From: Stachybotrys elegans
Lineage: Eukaryota > Ascomycota > Sordariomycetes > Hypocreales > Stachybotryaceae
Direction: 5' to 3'
Assembly: GCA_020746835.1 (NCBI GenBank)
Contig: JAGPNK010000022.1
Span: 124,001-188,000 of the forward strand
DNA: 64,000 nt
Shown here: positions 1 to 11,514 of the stretch, piece by piece
How the letters are laid out: each line of letters starts with the position of its first letter
How positions within the stretch are numbered: the stretch's first letter is position 1
Position numbers and translations under genes: made by a program
Notes under the pieces: model-generated
What the model saw: only the letters and a program-made list of their open reading frames with translations
Database searches by the model: none
Told to the model about the DNA's origin: nothing

Positions 1-286
1 CGATCCCGGCAAAACCAGAGTTGATACAATAAGCTTCTTAGATGATGCTATACTTCAAGTCTACCGTTGCCGGTACACGAGGCCTCCATCAATGTTCAGA
101 TACCTCGGACGATAATCCACCCCAAAAGCATAGTGGCTGGCTGGAGAGCAAAAAGCCACCTGATATAGCCGGGGGAGTCTAACCATGCCATAGCATAAGA
201 AATGCTAGACTAGAACAGATAGTTTTTTTGAATTGCTGCTATATACGTGTTGTTAGAAACAGAAACATAACTAGTCTACAGCAACC

Positions 287-1177
287 TCACCCAGCTGCTT
301 TTAATGTCCAATTCTCCAGAGTTGAGTTCGATGATTGCGTATGAGGATGATCCGCTCCCAATTTATCCTGTTGGATACGAACGCAGGTTTGCATTAAGTT
401 GATAGCCTTCTCTACTCTTCCCATGCCATGTAAGGTGTAGGCCAGATTATTCATGCTCGTCAGCGTATCGGGATGGCCCTGTCCAAGCTTTGTCTTGTGA
501 GTCTCCATCACCTGCACAAAAAGCTTCTTTACCTCCTTCTATCAGCTCTGGTTCCTATATGTTAATGCGAGATTGGCCATGATTGTCAGTGTGGAGGGAT
601 GGTCTACTCTAAACTTCATCTTGTAAGTCTCCATTACCTGTATAAAAAGCTTCTCTGCCCCCTCCCATTGACCCTGGTCACTATAAGTTGATGTGAGATT
701 GGCTGTATTCATCAGTGTGTCAGGATAGTCTACCCCAAACTTTATCTTGTGAGTCTCCATTACCTGCACCTCAAGCTTCCCTGCCTCCTCCCATCGGCCC
801 TGCTTTCAAAATGTTAATGCAAGATTGGCCATGCTTGTCAGTGTGGAGGGATGGTCCATTCCAAGCTTTATCTTGTGAGTCTCCATCACCTGCAGAAAAA
901 GCTTCTCTGCCTCTTTCCATCGGCCCTAGTCATTGTAAGTTGATATAAGATTGGCCATGCTCGTTAGCATAGAGGGATGGTCCACTTCAAGCTTCTTCTT
1001 GTTGGTCCCTATCACCTATACAAAAAGCTTCTCTGCCTCCTCCCATTGGCCCTAATTCCAGAATGTTAATGCAAGATTGGCCATGCTTGTCAGCGTATTA
1101 GGATGGTCTACTCCAAGCTTTGACTTGCTTATATCTATTACCTGTGCAAAAAGCTTCTCTGCCTTATCCCATCAGCC
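287..1177 (-). pseudogene. Decayed TPR tail of the upstream NLR-type gene
   Basis: This stretch continues the reading frame of the NB-ARC/TPR gene to its right without any indel. It encodes about seven more kinesin-light-chain-type TPR units of 42 residues, with the recurring core GRWEEAEKL..QVMET...HP.TLTSMANLA. The frame is broken by in-frame stops at 1178, 1172, 1052, 926, 806, 542 and 539. Each is explained by one C-to-T or G-to-A transition, for example CAG to TAG in the NQGRW motif or TGG to TGA. The original stop codon follows the end of the frame at 287. RIP or a similar C-to-T process is the simplest cause (inference). Confidence 0.8.
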
Positions 1178-3854
1178 CTAATTCCTATATGTTGATGTGA
1201 GATTAGCCATGCTTGTTAGCGTGGTGGGATGGTCCACTCTAAGCTTTGTCTTGCGAGTCTCCATTACCTGTACCTCAAGCTTCTCTGCCTCTTCCCATCG
1301 GCCCTGCTTCCAAAATGTTGATGCAAGATTGGCCATGCTCGCCAGCGTAGAGTGATTGCTTTCGCCAAATAAATCTGTTCTTAGACGTCTTGCTTCTATG
1401 TTCAGCCCTTCTGCATCGCTCCATTTCCCTTCAAAGCTTAAGTAACCAGCCATGCAATGAAGAAGAGATGCTTTTGCCTCGGCTTCTTCTTCCGACTTAA
1501 ACTCGCATAATCGCAGTACTGAGTTTGCATGTGATAGGTAGGCAGCGCATGTCGTCCGAGTCTCATATGTGCCATAGGGATAAAGATGCGATACCACCAG
1601 AAGTGCTTCCTTCCCAAACTGACTGATTGTACCACAACTAATAAGCCACTTGCGCGTACCTAGTTGGACGAGCCGATGCATATCGTAACTCCCATTGTTA
1701 TTCTCGGCCACAAAAGAAAAGGCTTTAAGAACCCCCAGTGCTTCCGTTAGCGCTATATCTGTATTATCTGATGGTTCTTCGCTCTCCTTCTGCTTGTTGT
1801 AAGACGAGAGAAATTCTACCGGAATTTCTTGACGATCCAGGAGACTCATGAATGAGAGGAGCTCACTGGCCAAGACGTGCTGCTGCTTGATCTGCTGGAA
1901 TGAGAGAATCCATGTTTGTGCCACAGCCCGTGGAGCAGATGAGTCTCGCCCAACAGTCTCAAACTCTTTGCTTAAAAAGTGTACCGTGTTCTTATCGCTA
2001 TCGCCTAACAGCTGAAGGTAGGCTGATGCTGTGATGCACGTTTCTTGAATGAATGACGCTGCCTGAGCAAGAGCCAATGGCAGATACTCTAGCCGAGAGG
2101 CCAACAACGATAAGTCTGTAGATGCTGTGCCCGTATTGTCGAGTTTTGTACGAAGCAGCTGCACTGACTCATTGTCATCCATCTGAGTTACCTCGACTGG
2201 CTTCTGTCCTTTGGCAAGTCTGACACCTAGTTGCTTGTCTCTTGTTGTGGCAATAAGACACCCATGGCGACACTCAGGCAAGTAGGCTGACAGATTGCGT
2301 GCTTGACTTGGCTCAGCTGAGCTTGGGGCAGCCACTTGTGGTGATGATGGTGCGCCAAAAAATAGCTGCATGTCATCTGCGTTATCAAGCACCATGAGCC
2401 ATGGCTCGGAGTCTTTCCTTTCGAGCCAGTTTTTTACCACCAGCAGCAGATCGTTCTTGGGATCAGCATGGCCAGGAATCTGATAGTCTTCGGCGATAGA
2501 CATGTACGATTGGCGAAAGCGATCAGTGTTGCTCGCGTGGACCCACAAGATGGATATGGCAGGGTTTGTCTGCCGCAACCAGTAAACATACGCCAGTGCA
2601 ATCTGGGTTTTTCTGCTTGCTATTAGTTCCATTCCACTATGGAGGGAATCAGATCACATACCCTACACCACCTAGGCCAAAGAGTGACACTCTCTGATAC
2701 GAGGTTCCATGTGTTTGTTGCCCATGGCCTAGTTTATCCTTGAGCAGCCGAAGAATATCTAGGCGTCCGACGAAGTCTGGATTGCTTGGATATGGTACAA
2801 CGACTATAATTCAATCAGCCTATCTGTTCCTACCCACTATTTCCCCTTACTAACACTTTGTCGTGTCCAAAGCTGCGATCTTGCTTGGGGGTATCTTGCT
2901 GAGCAACTCCCTCGCAAACACCGCAGCGTTCCCCGCGGCGAACGAGCGCCACGCGTCGCTTTTGTGTGAGTCGGCATAGTCTGAGATACCTCGAATGACG
3001 AGGCATGGCCTACCGGCATCTACTCCTGCCGCCTCCATCTCGACACATAGCGCACCGCTGCATTGGTCTCGGATCTGGTCCCGGCGTATGCCATCCTGAA
3101 TCACGGCATTTCCTGTCGCGATCCTGCCGCGGTGGAAGATGAACATGTTCGAGTCCTCCTCCGACCGCGTAGGTCGGTCCACGAGCTCCACAGCATCACA
3201 ACTGACGCACTTATTGTTGTATTGACCGTTATGCTGGTAGGTTGCCCGGAACAGCTGATCTCGGTGGAGCCCAGGATGCATGAACTTCCGCCTGTGCTTC
3301 GATTGTAGCAATCGTTGCTGATGATCCTGGAACGTGCTTTGATCCATCTCGTGGTCGGAGACGACCTTGGCGAGTGCATTAAGCAGAATCCGGTCTGGCT
3401 TGTCAATTGTGCCCAGAGCCTCCAATTGCCCGCCCGGACGCCAGCGACCGAAGTCGTAGTATATGCATGCAGGGCCTCCGTCGCCCGGCCAGCCGACCAC
3501 AACATCGCCGAGGTGCACGTTCTCGGTAGGGTCGTCGGACTCGTGCGCACGTGGGATCCCGCCGCCAATGCCAACAAGGACAGCCATCCTGAGATTGGTG
3601 AATGTCTTGAACATTGAACCCGTCACGCGTCCCGCATTAACGTTGCCTGTCATACCAGGCGGACATGTGGCGATGACCACATTGTGGCCGGCCAGTGTGC
3701 CGCAATTGTAGATGTTGTCGTCGTAGGCAGTGTCGTAATCAGGCGCTTCATGCTCCTCATCAAGCATGAGGCGCGATGGCAGTAGCTCGAGATCGGATAC
3801 TGGTGCGATCCAGGCAACATGGTAGTCGGCTCGGCGCAGCTTTCTGCGTGACAT
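1178..3854 (-). CDS. PNP_UDP - NB-ARC - TPR NLR-type protein (3 exons)
   Basis: This is a fungal NLR-type receptor, a cytosolic STAND ATPase of the kind linked to heterokaryon incompatibility and innate sensing. Exons are 3854-2855, 2803-2662 and 2612-1178. Both introns (51 and 49 nt) are GT-AG and their phases match, giving 858 codons up to a TAG at 1178. Residues about 10-325 form a purine-nucleoside-phosphorylase-like domain, with VGIGGGIPR, GDVVVGWP, VEMEAAGV and IRGISDYAD. Exon 2 encodes the FVGR linker and the start of Walker A; splicing gives GLGGVGKTQIALAY. Walker B-like WLMVLDNADD and ATTRD follow, then LPLALAQAASFI. About two TPR units remain before the stop. The original protein was longer, so this may be a shortened functional receptor or a pseudogene. 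Confidence 0.82.
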
Positions 3855-4290
3855 GACGAACTAGGTAGAATGCTGTCAAGTGAACAAAGCTTGGTCTGTT
3901 TACGGCAATCAAGGTGACGAGTGCAGAGTGAGGAGTACCCTCTACCTTGCGGAGGTGGTAAAAGGGCGAAGTGGTCAGCACGATACCGAGCTTTGCGGCT
4001 GAATGTGGTACATATGGCAGCCTGATGGCACTGTGGGGCTCGGTTGGATGCCGGACAGCTGCCCGAGCATTGATTGGATATCCATTTAATCCATATATCG
4101 GTATACCAACAGTGGCTGAGTACATAATCTGCCTAACAAGGCTTATTATGTGAGGGGAACTGAGCCTCGTGTCGTGCGCTCATCTAATCCCCGTTAACAG
4201 TTAAACCGCTCCTCTATAAGGCCAAGCACTAGCCAGTACCATTCAGCGTCACCTAGCTACCAATACTACGCTATATACATCTTTTCCGAT
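3855..4290. other. Intergenic region between divergent genes
   Basis: This 436-bp gap separates the NLR gene (leftward) from the DUF6594 gene (rightward), so it should hold both promoters. I saw no convincing TATA box or repeat. The short ORFs here have no recognisable features. Confidence 0.5.
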
Positions 4291-5211
4291 ATGACTACGG
4301 ACCAAAAGCCTGCCGCAGCTGGTAATCCGATGGCAGAGCTCTTTCGGAAAATTTGGCCCTGTGTCACAAACGACAATAATCTCACTCTGCATGGATTCCG
4401 TCGCTTCAAAGTTACACATCTCGTCAATCTCCGCCTGCTTGAGCAAGAGATCGCACACATCGATCGCAAGATCTACCAAGCTGGTCTCTGCCTGGGGCAC
4501 GAACCATCACCTCAGGATAGGTTGGGTCTGAGGGATGCTACCCGCGATTCTGAAGTGTCGGCATTGGAGGATACAATCACGCCGGAACTAGTCCTGAGGC
4601 TTCGTGATCTGCTCCAGAAGTACGGTACGAAAGCCAAACCTCAGTGTTCAGCTTCTCAGAGATATTGCTAACTTAGGCACACCTACTTAGATGAGGCACT
4701 GGTGGCTTTTGGGAATATTATGGCCATGGAGACTGTTTCGCTCTTGGACGATGGGGTTCACTCGAGCCTGCAGGAAGGTCTAAGCCTGTTCGAGAAATAC
4801 AACGCGCGGCTGGTTCGAGTGGATCTTGGCCCGCGCTCCCGAACCGATCCGTTCCAACGCTGGCTACATAGGAGGTTGCGCGCTTTCCGCTACTGGAGGA
4901 TCGCGAATAGACTAGATGATCTAGAGTCAAACACTACACCGACGCATTACTGGTCACGTCAGAATACTGTCCTGATTACTAATATAGCCGGACGGATGAT
5001 CGCGGCCACCATAGCTAGTTTTTTTCTTGTCGTACCGCTCGTGATGCTATCAGCTCGCTCGATCGGGGCGGGTCAAGTAGCTGTGGTCTGTGTCTCTGTT
5101 GCACTCTTTGCAATTGTGCTGACGGCTATGCTGAGGGTATCGAGCTACGAGATGATGGCGGCCTCTGCTGCTTATGCTGCTGTTTTGACTGTTTTCTTGT
5201 CAAGCAGTTAA
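4291..5211 (+). CDS. DUF6594-family membrane protein (2 exons)
   Basis: Exons are 4291-4624 and 4691-5211, joined across a 66-nt intron (GTACGA donor, TTGCTAACTT branch region, CTTAG acceptor). The product is 284 residues. The spliced junction reads LLQKYDEALVAFG, which neither single reading frame gives. The N-terminal half is soluble and helical, with a conserved-looking HGFRRFKVTHLVNLRLLEQEI segment. The C-terminal third has three predicted membrane helices (about residues 200-225, 230-250 and 258-280) after an RWLHRRLRAFRYW basic stretch. This arrangement is typical of the fungal DUF6594 family, whose function is unknown. The frame is intact with no RIP-type stops. The start is the first ATG in frame. 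Confidence 0.78.
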
Positions 5212-5838
5212 TGGGTATTGATCCAGGGCATTGAGAGGAGTGATACGGAGAGATTGAACCCTACGAGGGCATAACATCGAGTATGGCTTCATCGGAGAAG
5301 GCTTATTTATCTGGTACTATAAAAATCAAGCACACTGTGCTCTGAAATCATAGGCCTCTTGAGGTCGGCCTGGGAAAGCGAGGCTTTGGTAGCCGCGTCC
5401 ACATCATAGCGAAAAAGGATGGCAGAAAAGAGTAGCCCACCAAGTGAGGGAAACCAATGCATAAGAAAAAGGCTATGTGGTTAGAATTTATCCCCATTAA
5501 GTAGGGGCGAGCTACGAATGCTATTTAGCAGGACTATGTTGCAGCGGAGTTAACTGCTTGTCTATTTGAACACAGCTTGGGGTGAGGGCTACCATTGGCA
5601 GTACTTGCGTTGCCTCAAAGCTACAAATGGACCAACCTAGAAAGGGTTGCACGTCATGTCACGAACTTTGGAGCAGAAGATGGAAGGGAGATGGTTCACG
5701 ATGTATCTCACATTCCCCTCCAAGACTGGTCAATGAAAGGCAAATCATATTCTCAACGGTCTACCGTACCTACTCGATACCTTCTTTTTCTTCAATAAGC
5801 TTGTTACTGTCTATATCAGGAAGTAAGCGTTTGGAACC
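5212..5838. other. Intergenic, no gene recognised
   Basis: AT-moderate sequence with several short overlapping ORFs (for example 5582-5911) that show no motif, signal peptide or splice structure. I see no supported gene. Confidence 0.5.
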
Positions 5839-5839
5839 A

Positions 5840-6183
5840 TTAGCGCTCACCCCTCCGACATTCTACATGAATGTTACCTTCTATGAACCGTCCTTGTACC
5901 TGCCTAAGTAGTGCCGTGAGATCCTTAATAGCATCTGTAAGATCCTGGAAGGTTGCATTTGATGTAATGCAGCTGCAGCAGTTTTTGCACCGATGCTCCA
6001 TCGACCCTCTTCGCAAGTCTCCGTTGTAAAGCGTAGGCCTCCGTAACATTGTGCGTCCTCGTCGATGTCGTGAAGGACTCTGATCATCTCCACTGGACAA
6101 AGGTGATCCTGTTGCCGGAGTTGGCATGTAGCTCTCGTTAGAGGCAACAAAATGCTCAAGGCTGCCGGCACTATCGCTTTCAA
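5840..6183 (-). pseudogene. Small secreted Cys-containing protein, probably frameshifted
   Basis: The frame opens at the ATG at 6183 with a clear signal peptide (MKAIVPAALSILLPLTRATC). About 45 more residues with Cys at intervals follow, ending in EEGRWSIGAK. A neighbouring frame continues with a Cys-dense segment (NCCSC, then TSNATFQDLTDAIKDL) to a stop at 5840. The two frames meet at a run of five A near 5995, and a one-base length change in that run would join them. No GT-AG intron fits. It could be a candidate secreted effector-like gene disabled by a single indel, or a sequence error. The product family is not recognised. Confidence 0.45.
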
Positions 6184-6678
6184 CTTCAGTGTCGCTAGCT
6201 GATGTACAGCATCTTAGTTTTGTAACCCAAAAAGCAAGGGAGCTTTTGTCACTGTACCTGCTGTGTCAGATGAGCAGGATGTCATTGTGGCGGTTGTACG
6301 GGCAATGCGATCAAACGTTGGCGCTGTTAAAGCAAGGAAGACGAATGTATTGTGTCTAGCGCTACTATATAGAGCAATACTCACCGTCGAGAAAGCGCAA
6401 TTTTTGGCTCTTAGTAGTGGGCCAAAGTAATTACCAAGCCTAAGAGGTGCCACTTTTGGTTCCTGCAAGTATCTGTCATTATGGCAAGAGCCAAAACTGG
6501 ACTCCCCTCCTCTCTCCCCTCTAGTTCTTTCGTCCTCTTAGGTAGGTAGGTACCACCCGCGATAGGCCAATTCCTCAGTATGGCTCCTCGACTAAGTCGA
6601 TCCCAGCACGACTAGATCCTATGATACGTAAAAGGAGCCTTCTCTAACAAAGCTATAGTTATGCCTCGTATATAAGTA

Positions 6679-6961
6679 CAGGGTCCACCGAAATGAGTGT
6701 CCGCCTGGGCAGTTTACAAGAAATAATACAAAGAACTGTTTTCGGCATAGCTGTGGCTAGCACAGTGCAACTACATCTTGTCTAGAAGTCACATCCAGAA
6801 GCATCTTTATTGATTTTAGGGCGCAATTAGAGCCATTTTTGGTGCTTTCTTCATAACACTACCTATAGGTCACAGTATAAGCACTGTAGAGCCCGCATGT
6901 GGCGCAATCAAAAGTCTTGTATTCAACCACAAAAAGCGGACACTCGTTTCGGTGGAGGCTG
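6679..6961. mobile_element. 283-bp MITE nested in the decayed transposase
   Basis: It has terminal inverted repeats of about 26 bp, CAGGGTCCACCGAAATGAGT at the left and its near-complement (GCGGACACTCGTTTCGGTGG then AGGCTG) at the right. It is flanked by TA on both sides (6677-6678 and 6962-6963). It has no coding capacity. The flanking transposase sequence is continuous once the MITE and one TA are removed. TA duplication and CAG termini suggest mobilisation by a Tc1/mariner transposase (inference). Confidence 0.75.
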
Positions 6962-7384
6962 TACTATCTAATCACTCTATAAAATACAATTAATATTCTT
7001 GTGATTTAGAACAATAACTGCACCTATGAATAGGACTGGCCCTCCCAGTAACAAGTCCCTGATCTATAATACTTTTATTACTACCAGCTTAAAATAATAG
7101 AAAGCTATTTATATAACTATATATTTATTGATAATAGCGGCAAGAGACAAAACATATATTGAAAGAAGGAATAGGCAAAGGGGACCACCCCATTGCAAGG
7201 CTTGGCTTGAGCATGGGGCTGGATTACGGTTGATTGCGGTGTATACATAGAGGGGCGCGGCAACCTTGACTGTGTCACTCGCCGAAGCATTCTCGTACGT
7301 ACCTGCGGCAGAGGCCGTCTCTGTGTGTTGTGTGTGTGAATGAAGAAAGGGAGCAGCTCTAATCGAGTCACCAGGCAGAAGCCT

Positions 7385-7535
7385 TCTCGCGCCTAACGCC
7401 ACAACGGCATTATGACAGAAGCTCCCGACCAATTGCGGTGGCTGGAAAACTTTGACATTAGCCGCATCCACAGGCTTTCCTCAATCGAGTGTATTTTCCA
7501 ACCAATTGTCATATATTGATTTAATATCGTCTTTA
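7385..7535. repeat. Dispersed repeat shared with 28390-28545
   Basis: The segment around CCAACCAATTGC...ATCAATTGTCATATATTGATTT...TCTTTAT resembles 28390-28545 in the same orientation, with scattered transitions. It has no coding signal. It is probably a relic end of an unidentified element. Confidence 0.45.
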
Positions 7536-7939
7536 TTATCGGAGGGGGTAGCTACAGGTGTGCTAAAGTCAAGCTCATAGCTATCATAAAACTTAAAGAT
7601 ATGATACTGTACCTACTAAAAAGCCAGTGTCTGGCATAACGCCTTGGGAGAGCAAAGGCGCGAAAAGGCAATAAATGAGAACACAAGTGGGAGAGTCAGA
7701 AAGAGGGGCAGGACAGAGAGAGGGTAGGCAGAGAGAGGACTGTTAGAGGGTGGGGAGGGTAGGCAGAAGGTAGAGGGCGTGTCATCTGTTGGAGCCATTT
7801 TTAGATGTTATCCTACCTAGCAATTGGAACTGCCCATAGGGTTGCTAACAATAAAAAGGGGGACCCTATGAGGTTTTATATTGCTAAAGCTAAAGATGGG
7901 GATGTAATTAGTATATTAAAATAAATTCCTAGAAGATAA

Positions 7940-8110
7940 TACAAGCTATTATCCATCCGAAACTTCCATTAGCTAATAGCTAGGAATGAGCTCGCAGGGA
8001 ACGCCCGAGCAGAGGACTTTGTATCTAAACCGACGGTGAGTTCAATATTGACTCTATTATGCTGCTAGAAACCTCAAGTTCTACCGGGGTCTAGTCTCTA
8101 GCGAATAGAC
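7940..8110 (+). pseudogene. Possible LINE RNase H relic
   Basis: A short translated segment with RNE-LAGNARAED resembles the GNE-AD motif of RNase H domains in Tad-type LINEs. The match is short and decayed, so this is only a possibility. Confidence 0.25.
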
Positions 8111-8310
8111 CCAGGCCCTTGATATGTTACTTCTACCAAAGAGAGGGGGCCTCTATACAGGAACACACCCAGTCCTTTGACCCCCCTTATATCAAAGAAG
8201 CAAACAAGAGCAAAAAAAGAAGAAATGGCCGGACTGGCCCCTAGAAACTCGAAAAACGCGCGAAGCAGCATCTTTATGACCCCAAAAGGTCCTCACTTGG
8301 AGTTAGAGGG

Positions 8311-9247
8311 TCACTCGTTCTCCTCGTTCTCCTCCTCTTCATCATCTTCTGACTCGTCTCCTGACTCCTCCTTAAACTCCAGCAAAAAGGAGGGGAGGTA
8401 GGAGGGCCCGACAGAGTAGCCCAACTCGTGTACCTCCTTCTGTTGAGCCACCTATAAGCTAGTTAGCAGCGAGCTCATAGAATACACACAGAAAGGTAGT
8501 AATTACAGTGAGGCGAGCCCGCTGACACTCAGCAATGACCCGCGTATACCTGGCAATATCAATCATAATCTCGGTGTGGGCAATAGCAGCAGCGCGCAGC
8601 ACAGCAGAAGTAGCGGTGTCCTTGGCAGCAGCAGCGGCCTATCAGACAGTTAGCTACAAACGCATAGAGTCTGTATACCCAAATAAACTCACGGCAGAAT
8701 CAGCGACAGGATTAGGAGACTGTTCCTTAGTCCGCTTGAGGTAACGCTGGGCCCGTTCGAGGGCTGACTGAAGCTCCTATCCCTGCTAGTTAATAGCAAA
8801 AACACAGCGTCCCTAGAGAGTAACCTACTGCCTGGTATACTCTATCGTAAAAACCCCCACAGGGCTCCTCCCATTGCCCTGGTAGTAGTGAGCTTAACTG
8901 CCGAAAGGCCTTACGGCCTGAGCCATGCAGCTGGCAGACTGTTAGCAGTGAGTTTTCAGGGTACTATATCTTGAATAACTTACCGCAGTACAATTCTTAT
9001 CTTCCTTGAGGCACTGAATACACTTGGACGATACAGCTAAATAGGTTAGGATTTACCAACTTATAGGGAATATAGAGATACTTACAACTAGATCCAAGGT
9101 TGCAGACTGGGATTGAAACATTATTGCCCTCAGTATCCTTGGGTATCCACTGGACCAGGGCCTCGAGACATTGAGCGCAAGCACTAAGTCAGTTAGCCAA
9201 ACCTTTAGCAAGTTTATAACACTGATTAGGGATGCTACTTACGGCAT
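8311..9247 (-). CDS. Seven-exon Cys-rich hypothetical protein with acidic tail
   Basis: Not visible as a long ORF. Splicing at 9247-9243, 9183-9086, 9036-8984, 8930-8829, 8776-8693, 8638-8507 and 8451-8311 gives an uninterrupted 204-codon frame. All six introns are GT-AG and several have textbook branch sites (GCTAAC). The N-terminus carries CAQC, C, KCIQC and C residues (about positions 4-52) that look like a small zinc-binding cluster, then RKAFRQL and QWEEPCGGFYDRVYQ. A helical Ala/Arg-rich region follows, and the tail is very acidic (about 20 Glu/Asp). I do not recognise the family. It resembles the Cys-cluster hypothetical proteins common in repeat-rich fungal regions. The 5-nt first exon is the least certain part. 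Confidence 0.62.
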
Positions 9248-9311
9248 TGTGAGAGTGAGTAGGTCGAAACTAAAAGCTAAACCGCATTAGCATAATGAGC
9301 GAAACCCTAGG

Positions 9312-9540
9312 GTATCACCCACGATCACCCGCGATCACCCGCGAGGGTGAACGCAGCTGAAGAGTGAGGGGGGAAAATCACCAGCACAGCTAGCAGTCAG
9401 AGAGAGAGAGAGAGAGAGAGAAAGAGAAAGAGGTCTACCACACGTTAGCAGCAGGCTCGTAGGCGGGGCAATCAGGTCGGGTAGGGCACTCACTCTTTGA
9501 ACGAAAGGACTGAGGAAGAAAGAAAGAAAGAAAGAACGAA
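9312..9540. repeat. Simple repeats upstream of the Cys-rich gene
   Basis: Three low-complexity blocks lie close together: a (GATCACCCGC) run near 9315-9345, a (GA)n run at about 9398-9425, and a (GAAA)n run at about 9513-9536. They sit in the presumed promoter of the leftward gene. Confidence 0.7.
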
Positions 9541-9549
9541 GGGAAGGTT

Positions 9550-10740
9550 AGGAAGTGTAAGGGCAACGATATTTATACCTGGCGGCCGGCCATCCTGACG
9601 GCCAGTGCCCCGCTTTATACGCTAAGCTTCGATATATATACGCGCTGTAATAATAACTGAAAGGACTGGAGGCCACCGGATTGCCCCTAGATGCTTCCAG
9701 CGGGTGACTTGATCAAATTGCTGCTATGGCAGACAGCGAGAGCGCTTGAGCTGCCCCTGGCGTGAGCGCACTCAGCTGCGCCTCTATAAGTTAGGCGGGA
9801 TGATCCCAATCAGCCGCAGTAGACGAGAAAACTAGGGCAGGGTTGATGCAAGCCTAGCGAGAAAGGCGGGAAATGTGGCAGCGTTAGATGCTAGACTTAC
9901 GTGGCCTCGTATTCCAACAAACCTAGGTGGGCAAGAGATGGAACTTGGTCCCCATGTCCTGGCTGCCAAGGCGGCCTTGATAAGTCAATTGTTCTATCAA
10001 TGCAGTAACTCATTAATATTCCTAAACCAAAATGAGTATACAGTTCGTTAGTATGGTAGGCTCGAGCTTAAGATAGTAACATTATCAAGGCTTTCCATGC
10101 CCTCTGGCAAGGTGTATCCAAGTTTATGCCTCATTCCCTCCGCTTGTGATGACGTGGCCATACTAACGCACCAGTGCTCTCGCCGCTGGATGAGTGAAGG
10201 GGACGTAGCGAGACAGCTGAGCAGGGCTGAACCGATATGTTGGCAGACCTACCCCCGAGTGTGGGGACCGGCACACAGGATGTTTAATAAAGGGGCATCC
10301 GTGCCATCTCTCCACAGTACATGATATGCTTCCTTGTGACGAATGGACAGTTTCGGGAGTATCCGTCATTGACAAAGTCCCTCATGCTGGTAGCCTGTTC
10401 TGAAAACCCACCTGCGAAGTGGAAACTGTCACCTCGAAACTCGTCCAGCAGGATTACTGGCCCACAGAAGTGTCCCTGCAATGCAAAACCATTCCACTAT
10501 CCACACCCCGCGTATTGATTCTCGAAAGTGTCGACGGAGGGGCAGGAGACCAACATGTTGAGGAAGACAGGGTACCGAGCCAAGTGCAAGGCTCAACCGT
10601 GATACGAGTAATACCCGGAAGAGGAAAGGGGCCGCTACTAGAGGAGATATGTTAAATGTAAGAGAACCTAAAAATAGAGAGAAGATTGGAGATGGGCATG
10701 TGATTGCACAACCGTATCCGGCCTGGAAGGGCCTGATTCA
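9550..10740. other. No gene recognised
   Basis: The ORFs here overlap on both strands and lack motifs or splice structure. The stretch ends at the promoter of the RING gene. Confidence 0.4.
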
Positions 10741-10742
10741 TC

Positions 10743-10750
10743 TATATAAA
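10743..10750 (+). promoter_or_regulatory. TATA box of the RING gene
   Basis: TATATAAA lies about 115 bp upstream of the RING gene ATG, a usual distance for a fungal promoter with a short 5' leader. Confidence 0.5.
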
Positions 10751-10865
10751 GGTCGCCGCCGGTTCTCTGACTCACCATCAACCACTTGCCTCCATTAATT
10801 GCGAAGTCCCACCGAATCAGAGTCATTGATAATCTCTCCTTCTCGCAACTCTCTACACCTCTATT

Positions 10866-11514
10866 ATGTCTTCTGTCCGCATTCGGAAGCAATGCAGCAA
10901 CTGTTTAGAGAGCCTTGGCGGCACTGCTGCAATATTTCGCAGGTCCAACTCCGGACTGGTAAGTCTTGTTGTGTTCCAAAATATATTTGCTAACTCTATT
11001 GCAGAATCTCTGTGGCAAATGCGCCAGCAATGTCAGCAGGCATGAACTCGTTCTGCAGTACGGCTGGAACGCCAACTGTCCAATTTGTTTTGAAGGATCT
11101 ACCTTCCTCTATACCCTTTGTTCCACTAAGGATGATGAAAGAAAGATCGGGCACACATTCTGCGATCGTTGTTTGGAGAACCTTAATATACGCCAAAAGA
11201 GCAACAGCACCGAGTTTTACATTCCACGAAAAGTCCTATGTCCTATATGCCGAGCAGAAATAGTCATGGCCACCAAGGCTGTTTCTGTGCTCATCATTCT
11301 AGAGGACGATGAAAGGAAGAAGCGTACTATCACGGAGAAGAGAAGTGGGAAGGATTCTATCAAGGCAGTATTGAAGGTAAAGCTGAGCTACCGCGAAATG
11401 ATGGTGAAAGTCATACTGAAGAGTGGAAGTAAGGTGTGGGTGCCTCTGAAAGAATTGGAAGGTAGATTGAAAAAGAGGGCTATGTTGAAATTCGAGACTA
11501 GGTATGGAGTTTAA
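10866..11514 (+). CDS. RING-type zinc finger protein (2 exons)
   Basis: Exons are 10866-10958 and 11005-11514, joined across a 46-nt intron with a GTAAGT donor, TTGCTAACTC branch region and GCAG acceptor. The product is 200 residues. The spliced N-terminus forms a CxxC...CxxC pair (CSNC and CGKC) absent from either single frame. A RING-like domain follows at about residues 52-105: CPIC, C, HTFCDRC and CPIC. The C-terminal half is basic (KKRTITEKR, LKKRAM). RING proteins are usually E3 ubiquitin ligases, so that role is inferred. Start ATG and frame are clean, and there are no RIP-type stops. It is flanked by non-coding sequence on both sides. Confidence 0.72.

Larger units (their letters stand above)
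6405..7930 (+). mobile_element. Decayed, chimeric copy of the mariner-like element
   Basis: The sequence follows the intact element at 15881-18757 in order but with many C-to-T and G-to-A changes. 6410-6678 matches its 5' leader and the start of the transposase, ending in ATGGCTCCTCGACTAAG and what follows. 6962-7270 matches later transposase segments, with about 170 bp missing. 7550-7915 matches the 5' end and leader of its second gene, including the GGGAGAGCAAAGGCGCGAAAAGG block. Between them lies an unrelated repeat (about 7380-7530). No terminal inverted repeats were found. This second copy shows that the transposase and the second gene have been carried together. Confidence 0.7.

Noticed and set aside
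2613..2632. ATG at 2632 as start of the NB-ARC protein
   Set aside because: The first codons are inside an intron; splicing gives a normal Walker A.
3063..3711. Plus-strand ORFs opposite the PNP domain
   Set aside because: Shadows of the minus-strand exon with clear PNP motifs.
8177..8401. Ser-rich ORF on the plus strand
   Set aside because: It is the antisense of the acidic tail of the spliced minus-strand gene.
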